Assembly (NCBI GenBank): GCA_031551355.1
Contig: JAVBNT010000013.1
Coordinates: 1 to 21,843 of the forward strand
Length of the DNA: 21,843 nucleotides
Source: JAVBNT01 sp031551355
GTDB lineage: Bacteria; Vulcanimicrobiota; CADAWZ01
Reading direction: 5' to 3'
Shown here one piece after another: positions 8,208-13,576 of this stretch. Numbering within the stretch: position 1 is the first letter of the stretch; every line of letters begins with the position of its first letter. Made by a program: the position numbers and the translations under genes. The notes below the pieces were generated by a model. The model searched no databases. It worked only from the letters and a program-made list of their open reading frames with translations, and was not told the DNA's origin.

Positions 8208-8474
8208 TTAAAATTGCCGCAAAATATCATGATGTCCCACATCTACAAGGATAATCATTATACTACCTTCATAATACCAAATAATGCGAATATCCATGTT
8301 GATGCTGCATTCATACAATTCATCCGTTCCCTGTATGCGCTTTGTTCTTAAAGATGGATGCGCCGGATTATCAGCTAACAGCTCCAGCTTTTTCCTAAGC
8401 TGATTTTTTTCCTGTGCTGTCAAAGTTTTGTAGTGCTTCTGAAAACGGCCGGTAAAAGTGAACTGATAAGCCAT
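8208..8474 (-). CDS. RelE/ParE-superfamily toxin (YafQ/RelE-like mRNA interferase)
   Basis: The product is 88 residues with the compact RelE fold pattern. An N-terminal FTFTGRFQKHYKTLTAQEK helix region is followed by a Leu-rich helix, PSLRTKRIQG, then strands YECSINMDIRIIWYY, and a terminal IILVDVGHHDIL. The final His-His-Asp stretch and the conserved Arg in the DIRIIW strand match this group of ribosome-dependent or free mRNA-cutting toxins. Its ATG overlaps the stop codon of the upstream antitoxin gene by one base (ATGA), so the two are translationally coupled. Expression would slow growth when the antitoxin is degraded. The family is secure; the target site is not known. Confidence 0.88.
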   Translation of the reverse strand: MAYQFTFTGRFQKHYKTLTAQEKNQLRKKLELLADNPAHPSLRTKRIQGTDELYECSINMDIRIIWYYEGSIMIILVDVGHHDILRQF

Positions 8475-8734
8475 CAGTTTTCTTCCAGCTTTGCGAACAG
8501 TGCGTCTATATTATCAAAAACACCCTGTTCTCCGGAAGCAATTTTTGTTTTTGTCGTCTCTATTTCTTCCCGGAGTTCATCAAGATATTTTTTTGGATAT
8601 ACAACAACAGGCATAATACAGATCAGGCCGTCCTGCTCATAAATCTCCAGCTTGTCTCCCTCTGAAAGCCCCAGCTTATCAACAAGTTCCTTGGGAATGG
8701 TTATTTGTGATTTCGCCCGTAATTCAGCAAGCAT
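8474..8734 (-). CDS. AbrB/MazE-type (SpoVT-AbrB domain) antitoxin
   Basis: The product is 86 residues. The N-terminal half, MLAELRAKSQITIPKELVDK continuing into LGLSEGDKLEIYEQDG, is a textbook swapped-hairpin AbrB DNA-binding domain. The C-terminal half is charged and probably helical, suited to binding and neutralising the toxin. I chose the ATG at 8734 because GGAGG stands seven bases upstream and the predicted promoter (8784-8812) starts transcription downstream of the longer possible start at 8812. The gene overlaps the RelE-like toxin gene by one base. Such antitoxins usually repress their own operon. Confidence 0.88.
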   Translation of the reverse strand: MLAELRAKSQITIPKELVDKLGLSEGDKLEIYEQDGLICIMPVVVYPKKYLDELREEIETTKTKIASGEQGVFDNIDALFAKLEEN

Positions 8735-8783
8735 AATACAACCTCCAATCTCCCTGGTAAGAATGTCCGACTTTCCCACTAAC

Positions 8784-8812
8784 AGTATACGCCAATTTCC
8801 ACAAAAAATCAA
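8784..8812 (-). promoter_or_regulatory. Promoter of the AbrB/RelE toxin-antitoxin operon
   Basis: On the minus strand a -35 TTGATT (8807-8812) and a -10 TATACT (8784-8789) are separated by 17 bases. Transcription would start near 8777, about 40 bases before the antitoxin ATG. The stretch 8813-9045 holds no gene. It includes a repeat of the GTCATTGCGGGCTTGACCCG type at about 8880-8905. Confidence 0.65.
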
Positions 8813-9045
8813 TGATTTTTTTCATTTCTGCGGCCAATTCTTGTCATTTTTAATGAATGTAAAAATATCTTTATTTTATGTCATTGCGGGCTTGACCCGT
8901 AATCTCAAAACGACCGAACAAAATTAATTTGATTTAATCATGCCAAAAGTTGTGTAAAAATTCTAGTTTTTGCAATATTGATTCAAAAACTTTGTATAAA
9001 AAGCAAATTGCAAAGCCATTTTCCGCTTCAGACAAATAATACAGT

Positions 9046-9300
9046 TTATTCATCAGCAAAGTCCAAACTGTCTTCCCTTTCAGCGGCATCAAGCCAGCTG
9101 CTGTCATATCCGCCTTCCGCTCTTTTTAATAATTCGCCCATTAATTTCAAGCCAGCCTGCGTCTTTTCATATTCACGAATATCCAGTATGGCGTATTTCC
9201 CCCGGCCGTTTTTTGTAAGAAACACCGGCTGCCCAACGTCTATATCTTTTAACACTTCATTATAATTTCTCAAATCCGATACAGGTTTAATATTTGGCAT
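9046..9300 (-). CDS. Phd/YefM-family antitoxin, no partner toxin
   Basis: The product is 84 residues. MPNIKPVSDLRNYNEVLKDI, then GQPVFLTKNGRGKYAILDIREYE, is the typical Phd/YefM DNA-binding domain. An acidic C-terminal tail (ending DSLDFADE) would normally contact a RelE, Doc or YoeB toxin. The ATG at 9300 is preceded by AAGGAG at eight bases; a longer frame to 9357 runs into the putative promoter. No toxin gene follows: the next 230 bases on this strand have no open frame of suitable size. It may be a solitary antitoxin, may have lost its toxin, or may cross-regulate the neighbouring RelE-type toxin. The first two are the simpler readings. Confidence 0.85.
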   Translation of the reverse strand: MPNIKPVSDLRNYNEVLKDIDVGQPVFLTKNGRGKYAILDIREYEKTQAGLKLMGELLKRAEGGYDSSWLDAAEREDSLDFADE

Positions 9301-9322
9301 AGAATCAACTCCTTTATAAAAA

Positions 9323-9351
9323 AATATAGCATAATTATTCGTAAAAAACAA
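9323..9351 (-). promoter_or_regulatory. Candidate promoter of the Phd-like antitoxin
   Basis: On the minus strand TTGTTT (9346-9351) and TATATT (9323-9328) are separated by 17 bases. The -10 ends 22 bases before the ATG. The -35 is poor, and the whole region is AT-rich, so other choices are possible. Confidence 0.4.
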
Positions 9352-9425
9352 TATCAAATTTTAAGAAGAATAAGTCTTTTTGCTATACAATCAGGTTTTT
9401 GCGATGCTTTTAGAGAACTGTATGA

Positions 9426-9878
9426 AAAGATCATTTCACTGGCAGTCACGAAGAAGGTGCAAACCGGAAACAACCGGGCAATCCAGAACGGGGTGAGGAA
9501 TGGATTATCATCGGACTGCAAGGAAAAACTCTGGCATATGTCGGAAAAATTATTGATTATCAAACACCATTGAAAAATACGCTCAAGGATACAGCCGGTA
9601 AGATTGAGCTGCTATCCTACAACAAAGGCGAAAAGACAGCTTATATTTTGGAATTGAAAAAACCGAAGAGCAGTGAAACGCTATTGAGGTGTATACTGGA
9701 AACGTATACTTACTGGAAAATAGTTAATGAAAATAAGCTGTTTAGTGATTTTGGAATAAAGGAGCAACATTATGCAAAGCAGTGCTTTTATTTAAACGAA
9801 GATAACAGAGAGATTTTTAATTCCATTAAAATACCATCTAAATGGCAATTGATATATTACTATTACTTAATTTTCTAA
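9426..9878 (+). pseudogene. Remnant of a PD-(D/E)XK-like nuclease-fold protein gene
   Basis: The frame is open from 9426 to the stop at 9876-9878 but has no ATG or ribosome site. Its only initiator-like codon in a sensible place is TTG at 9570. From about 9498 the translation is coherent: EEWIIIGLQGKTLAYVGKII, then KIELLSYN, then AYILELKKPKSSETLLRCIL, then TYWKIVNENKLFSDFG. The acidic residue before a strand followed by ELK about 15 residues later resembles the core of restriction-endonuclease-like (PD-(D/E)XK) hypothetical proteins. Intact relatives, as I recall them, continue with a longer C-terminal part. Here the 5' portion is missing, and the stretch 9430-9490 resembles a decayed intergenic repeat. 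I read it as a truncated fragment; the family call is tentative. Confidence 0.5.
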
Positions 9879-10093
9879 AAGTTAGAAATTAATAATGGAC
9901 TACAACCCGTTACAGGGAGCAATGACTGATATCGTATATTTTAGAATATTTAACAAATAAAATATCTGCGGAATGGAACTCAAATGTCCTTTATTTCTTT
10001 TTAATTCTGTGTTAAAATTACAGTAAATAAGGCCTTGTATAACAGATTTTAACACAATACCGGCTTTTAAAATATCGGGAAAGGAGCATAAAA

Positions 10094-10378
10094 ATGTTAA
10101 CTCATGAAGATATTTGCAGCGCAGTATCGCAGCTCGCAGATAAATTCCCGATCAAGAAGGTTGCATATTTTGGTTCTTATGCTGACAGCCGTCAGACTGA
10201 AACAAGCGACTTGGACATACTGGTAGAATTTCATCAGCAAGCCGTCTCGCTGCTGCTGTTGTCTGCCATAAAAGAAGAACTGGAGAAAAAACTGAAAATA
10301 ACGGTGGATGTGGTCCACTCTCCGCTCCCGGAAAATTCTCTCATCACCGTGGATAAGGCCGTAAAGGTTTATGGATAA
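10094..10378 (+). CDS. mntA: MntA-type minimal nucleotidyltransferase antitoxin
   Basis: The product is 94 residues. The nucleotidyltransferase signature GSx10DxD is exact: Gly27-Ser28, then Asp39 and Asp41, in FGSYADSRQTETSDLDILVE. A third acidic residue is probably Asp72 in ITVDVV. In the characterised type VII HepT/MntA systems this enzyme inactivates the HEPN toxin by transferring AMP groups to a tyrosine beside the toxin's active-site histidine. Its stop codon lies eight bases inside the next gene, which encodes just such a HEPN protein. AAGGAG stands seven bases before the ATG. The order MNT then HEPN is one of the two common orders. The upstream stretch 9879-10093 holds no gene. Confidence 0.92.
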   Translation: MLTHEDICSAVSQLADKFPIKKVAYFGSYADSRQTETSDLDILVEFHQQAVSLLLLSAIKEELEKKLKITVDVVHSPLPENSLITVDKAVKVYG

Positions 10379-10706
10379 CAGAGACAAAGCGATACTGCAA
10401 AAAATTGCTGAAGAAACGGAAATAATTCACACTTTAATTGCCGGCTTTAATGTTGATACTTTTATAAAAGATGAACGGACGAAGCGCGCAGTTTGTATGA
10501 CATTAATTAATATTGGTGAAATGGCAAAACTGCTGACAGATAAAGTAAAGCAGGAAAATCCGGATATTCCCTGGCGCTCTATCGCCGGATTACGGGACGT
10601 TACAGCACATGGTTATCAAACTCTGCACATGGATGACATTTGGGAAACCGTAACAACAGACATACCTTCACTGCAGAAACAACTGCTGATGTTGCTGAAG
10701 ACCTGA
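10371..10706 (+). CDS. hepT: HepT-type HEPN ribonuclease toxin
   Basis: The product is 111 residues, mostly helical. It carries the HEPN ribonuclease motif RX4HXY, seen as Arg75, His80 and Tyr82 in LRDVTAHGYQTL. The length and the N-terminal MDNRDKAILQKIAEETEII pattern fit the HepT (formerly DUF86) family. Arg and His cut RNA in this family. Tyr82 corresponds to the residue AMPylated by the MntA partner in studied systems. The ATG overlaps the end of mntA by eight bases, so the pair is co-translated. All key residues of both partners are present, so the module looks functional. It is a plausible defence or stress toxin. Confidence 0.92.
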   Translation: MDNRDKAILQKIAEETEIIHTLIAGFNVDTFIKDERTKRAVCMTLINIGEMAKLLTDKVKQENPDIPWRSIAGLRDVTAHGYQTLHMDDIWETVTTDIPSLQKQLLMLLKT

Positions 10707-10765
10707 CGTTAGTTTAAATAGTCTAACCTATACAAAATGGAAGTTCCCAAAGAGAAGGTGGTCAC

Positions 10766-11161
10766 ATAACTAAAGGAAAATATCTCAATCTCCCATTTAA
10801 TCCTAAACTGCGCGAAAAAGCAAAAGAGTTACGAAAATCCGGTAATTTAAGTGAAGTTTTGCTGTGGCAGCAACTGCATAAACATAAATTTAAAGGATTT
10901 GATTTTGACCGTCAAAAAATTATCGGGAATTATATCGTTGATTTCTATTGCGCGGATTGCCGTGTTGTTATTGAAATTGACGGAAGCTCCCATGACTTGA
11001 AGGTTGAGTATGACTATGAACGGGATTGCTTTCTTAAAGAACTGGGATTGACTGTAATTCATATTCTGGCCCGGGATGTTTTAAATAGTTTGAATGAGGT
11101 TATGGAAATGCTTTTAAACCACCCCGCCTTACAGGCACCCCTCCACCGGAGGGGAATTTAG
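10766..11161 (+). CDS. DUF559 endonuclease-like protein, apparent ATA start
   Basis: The frame encodes about 131 residues of the DUF559 family (Vsr/MutH-like PD-(D/E)XK fold). It shows KLREKAKELRKSGNLSEVLL, then LWQQL, then FDRQKIIGNYIVDFYCADCR, then VVIEIDGSSHD, where Asp in IVDFYC and Glu/Asp in IEIDG are the expected catalytic residues. The family-typical opening ITKGKYLNLPFNPKL begins with ATA at 10766, preceded by the ribosome-site-like AAGGTGG a few bases upstream. No ATG, GTG or TTG lies near it in frame, and the next TTG is at 10859, inside the domain. Either ATA initiates or an ATG has been lost by mutation. The C-terminal residues HPALQAPLHRRGI are encoded by the left arm of a dispersed repeat. 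Such proteins are often scattered near repeats; their role is unproven. Confidence 0.7.
   Translation: MTKGKYLNLPFNPKLREKAKELRKSGNLSEVLLWQQLHKHKFKGFDFDRQKIIGNYIVDFYCADCRVVIEIDGSSHDLKVEYDYERDCFLKELGLTVIHILARDVLNSLNEVMEMLLNHPALQAPLHRRGI
11115..11159. repeat. Left arm of a 45-bp inverted repeat
   Basis: This arm contains AAACCACCCCGCCTTACAGG, then CACCCCTCCACCGGAGGGG and AATTT. It pairs with 11311-11355 with about three mismatches. The arm also holds its own small hairpin (CCCCTCC/GGAGGGG). It supplies the last codons and stop of the DUF559-like gene. Confidence 0.85.
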
Positions 11162-11310
11162 TAGAATACCTTGAAAAAAATTATAGCCCATAAAGCTGAG
11201 ACTCTGATTTACTATAAAAACAGTAAAATAAGCACAAATATTTTGAAAAATATCACAACCGATTACAAAAAATTCTCCTCCCATTGGGGGCACACAAAGC
11301 GACGGTGCAA

Positions 11311-11355
11311 AAATTCCCCTCCAGTGGAGGGGTGCCCGAAAGGCGGGGTGGTTTA
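11311..11355. repeat. Right arm of the 45-bp inverted repeat
   Basis: It is the inverted counterpart of 11115-11159, with CCCCTCCAGTGGAGGGG followed by TGCCCGAAAGGCGGGGTGG. The 151 bases between the arms have no supported gene. A third related fragment, CTCCTCCCATTGGGGG, lies at about 11275-11290. Confidence 0.85.
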
Positions 11356-11494
11356 TACTTCCCCCACAATGGTGCGTGAGCAAAAAAATGTTTGACGCCG
11401 TAAATCCATCAATTTGACTGCCTTTCAAATACAGGGAGTCAGTGTTTATAAGCTAAGGCAAACACAATTTCCCCCATTAGCACTAAAGTAAAAC

Positions 11495-11637
11495 AATTAA
11501 AATAAAAAATCAATTCAAACAGGTGGAGATGTTAAGGCAAATAAAATTTCTACGACCGAGGCGTAGTCTGAGCTACGTCGCAGGGAGAGAAATTTTATTT
11601 GACGACACAGATTCGCCTGTTTCAATTGATTTTAATT
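11495..11637. repeat. Nested palindrome, candidate MITE or structured RNA
   Basis: Outer arms 11495-11523 and 11616-11637 are inverted copies (AATTAAAAT and CAATTCAAACAGG against CCTGTTTCAATTG and ATTTTAATT), with one mismatch and a seven-base insertion on the left. Inside, CAAATAAAATTTCT (11538-11551) pairs perfectly with AGAAATTTTATTTG (11588-11601). At the centre CGAC/GTCG and GTAG/CTAC continue the fold around a six-base loop. It begins 13 bases past the stop of the minus-strand hydrolase gene. The surrounding 11162-11650 contains no gene that I can support. It may be a miniature mobile element, a terminator or a non-coding RNA. Confidence 0.75.
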
Positions 11638-11650
11638 CACTGGCTGTGGG

Positions 11651-12394
11651 TTATTCCTTATTATCCTGTTTCACCTTCCTAAAAAAGCTAAACATATCGC
11701 CATAGACTTCAATGCCCAAAGCATGCCCTAAATTGGCATATTCCTTGCTGTCGGCTTTTATTCCATAACTCTTGGCCTTAGCCATAAAGTCCTGCACAAC
11801 GGCTCTTCTTGCATCCATATCCTTTGCGCCTACTGTCATTAAAAATCTGGTATGTATATAGCGTGTTGGTTCTATCGGCCCGCCGCTGGCGTGGACCATT
11901 GCCGCCGACACCATGTGCGGATTAAGTATGGCAAACCGGCCGGCAAATTGCGCACCGGCGGAAAATCCCATCATATAGAGATTACCGGGAGTTACGCCTT
12001 TGCTGCTCAGCGAACTGATAATCCGAATTAGGGCATTTCCCGACCAGGCGGCCGGATACTGATAGCTTGCCTGCTTGTCCCAGTTGTTTTCATCAAAGAT
12101 AAAAGTCGGGGCAACAATTATAAAGCCTTCCTGTTCGGCAAATTTCTTGACTCCCGGATGAACCATTGCTTCTCCGCTGCTGCTTAGCCCCGGGACAATA
12201 ACGATTACCGGCATTTTTTGATTGGCCGGCTTTTTATTGGCCGGAATATAGTAATAATAATTCAAAGTCCTATTGGCATAGTTGTCTGTAGTGATCGACG
12301 CTCTTCCCTCGGAAGCAGCCATCTGGCAAAACCCTGGTTTACCGCTCAAGGTGAAAAGCAATAAAACGGATAAAATCAATACTGCATATTTCAT
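11651..12394 (-). CDS. Exported alpha/beta hydrolase (PHB-depolymerase/dienelactone-hydrolase-like)
   Basis: The product is 247 residues with a cleavable-type signal sequence: MKYAVLILSVLLLFTLSG, then KPGFCQMAASEG. The mature part has an alpha/beta-hydrolase pattern: MPVIVIVPGLSSSGEA at the oxyanion strand, the nucleophile elbow GFSAGAQFAG, a probable acid in TVGAKDMDARR, and a C-terminal His in ANLGHALGIEVY. It would hydrolyse ester or similar bonds outside the cytoplasm; the substrate is unknown. The ATG at 12394 is preceded by GAGGT at ten bases. A TTG three codons earlier is too close to that site. It is transcribed divergently from the Fic gene and has no operon partner. Confidence 0.85.
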   Translation of the reverse strand: MKYAVLILSVLLLFTLSGKPGFCQMAASEGRASITTDNYANRTLNYYYYIPANKKPANQKMPVIVIVPGLSSSGEAMVHPGVKKFAEQEGFIIVAPTFIFDENNWDKQASYQYPAAWSGNALIRIISSLSSKGVTPGNLYMMGFSAGAQFAGRFAILNPHMVSAAMVHASGGPIEPTRYIHTRFLMTVGAKDMDARRAVVQDFMAKAKSYGIKADSKEYANLGHALGIEVYGDMFSFFRKVKQDNKE

Positions 12395-12524
12395 TTGTTT
12401 CAATACCTCGCTTTACCGGTTATTTTCTTGTTCAGGTAAAATATTCATACATATGCTATGATTCTCCTGTTTTAACAACCTGGCAAATCATCGGAACAAT
12501 TAAAACTAAATAGCGCAAAACAAC

Positions 12525-12553
12525 TTGATAATATTCCGATACTGATGTATAAT
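12525..12553 (+). promoter_or_regulatory. Promoter of the Fic gene
   Basis: The -35 TTGATA (12525-12530) and the perfect -10 TATAAT (12548-12553) are separated by exactly 17 bases. The -10 ends 24 bases before the Fic start codon, leaving a very short leader. Confidence 0.85.
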
Positions 12554-12577
12554 ACCTGAAAGAATTGAGGTATTACT

Positions 12578-13492
12578 ATGGAATACATCAGCGTACAGCA
12601 GGCTGCACAGCAATGGAAGCTATCCGACAGGCGTGTACGCCTGCTATGCGAACAGGGTAAAATTGAAGGCGCAATAAAAGACGGACGCTATTACCGTATT
12701 CCTGCCGAAGCGGTAAAACCACTTGACGGCCGGGCGATGCGCGGTAAAGTCATTCCCAGAGAATATTCCCTTTTATTTGCGCGTGTAGATACGCTTAAAG
12801 CACAGCTCAACAAGCGGCGTCCATTAACACAGGGCGAACTGAGAAGGCTGCAGGAAGAGTTCCTGATCGAATTTACCTACAACTCCAATGCCATTGAAGG
12901 CAACACTCTGACTTTAAGGGAAACGGCATTGGTACTGGAAGGTCTAACCATTGATAAAAAACCGCTGAAAGATCATCTGGAGGCTGTTGGTCACCGGGAC
13001 GCATTTTTATATGTTGAACGGCTGGTAACTGAAAAATTTCAAGTATCGGAAAGAATTATTAAAGACATCCATTCTCTTGTTTTAATGAACAGGCCAGATG
13101 ACAAAGGCGTATACCGCAGGATTCCCGTAACTGTTATGGGGGCATACCAGGAACCGCCGCCGCCTCATTCGATTTCGACACGTATGGAACAGCTGATCGC
13201 CGGACAAAAAGAAATTAAGCGCCATCCGATTGAAAATGCCGCTCTGTTTCATTTGGATTTTGAAGGTATCCATCCGTTCATTGACGGCAACGGGCGCAGC
13301 GGCAGATTGTTGCTCAATCTTATGCTCATGCAAAACGGTTACCCTCCGATTAATGTCAAATTTGCCGACAGAAAGCGGTATTACGATTGTTTTGACAGTT
13401 ACTTCAAAAATAAAACCGCCTTACATATGGTAAAATTGATCTCCGGTTATCTGGAAGAACGGCTGCAACAGTATTTAAAAATTTTATCTTAA
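12578..13492 (+). CDS. Fic-family AMP-transferase with N-terminal helix-turn-helix
   Basis: The product is 304 residues. Residues 1-50 (YISVQQAAQQWKLSDRRVRLL, then GRYYRIPAEAV) look like an excisionase/MerR-type DNA-binding fold. Residues 60-110 contain the inhibitory helix SNAIEGN (Ser103, Glu107, Gly108), which places it in the class II Fic proteins, where the Glu blocks ATP binding. The catalytic Fic motif HPFIDGNGRSGR is complete at 232-243. Fic enzymes transfer AMP from ATP to hydroxyl side chains of target proteins, and class II forms often act on themselves. The DNA-binding domain suggests self-regulation of transcription. GAGG is seven bases before the ATG and a near-perfect promoter lies just upstream. 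No separate antitoxin is needed or present. Confidence 0.93.
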   Translation: MEYISVQQAAQQWKLSDRRVRLLCEQGKIEGAIKDGRYYRIPAEAVKPLDGRAMRGKVIPREYSLLFARVDTLKAQLNKRRPLTQGELRRLQEEFLIEFTYNSNAIEGNTLTLRETALVLEGLTIDKKPLKDHLEAVGHRDAFLYVERLVTEKFQVSERIIKDIHSLVLMNRPDDKGVYRRIPVTVMGAYQEPPPPHSISTRMEQLIAGQKEIKRHPIENAALFHLDFEGIHPFIDGNGRSGRLLLNLMLMQNGYPPINVKFADRKRYYDCFDSYFKNKTALHMVKLISGYLEERLQQYLKILS

Positions 13493-13530
13493 ATTGACTA
13501 ATTATAAATTATTATAAAAAAATAAAACGT

Positions 13531-13562
13531 CTGGACTGCCACGCCTTTGGCTCGCAGTGACG
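13531..13562. repeat. Half-copy of the TGGATTGCCACGCC...CTCGCAATGACG repeat
   Basis: This 32-bp stretch matches 6606-6639 apart from a two-base gap and a few substitutions. The matching outer half (GTCATTGCGAG) is absent upstream. Its end directly abuts the ribosome-site-like GAGG of the TerB-domain gene. Confidence 0.75.
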
Positions 13563-13576
13563 TAGAGGTACAGGTC

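Noticed and set aside
11129..11428. A 99-codon minus-strand open frame over the inverted repeat
   Set aside because: Most of its length is translated repeat arms, which read the same motif twice (HPAFRAPLHWRGIF), and there is no ribosome site.
11523..11705. A 60-codon plus-strand open frame in the nested palindrome
   Set aside because: It is explained by the palindrome and runs into the antisense of the hydrolase gene; composition is not protein-like.
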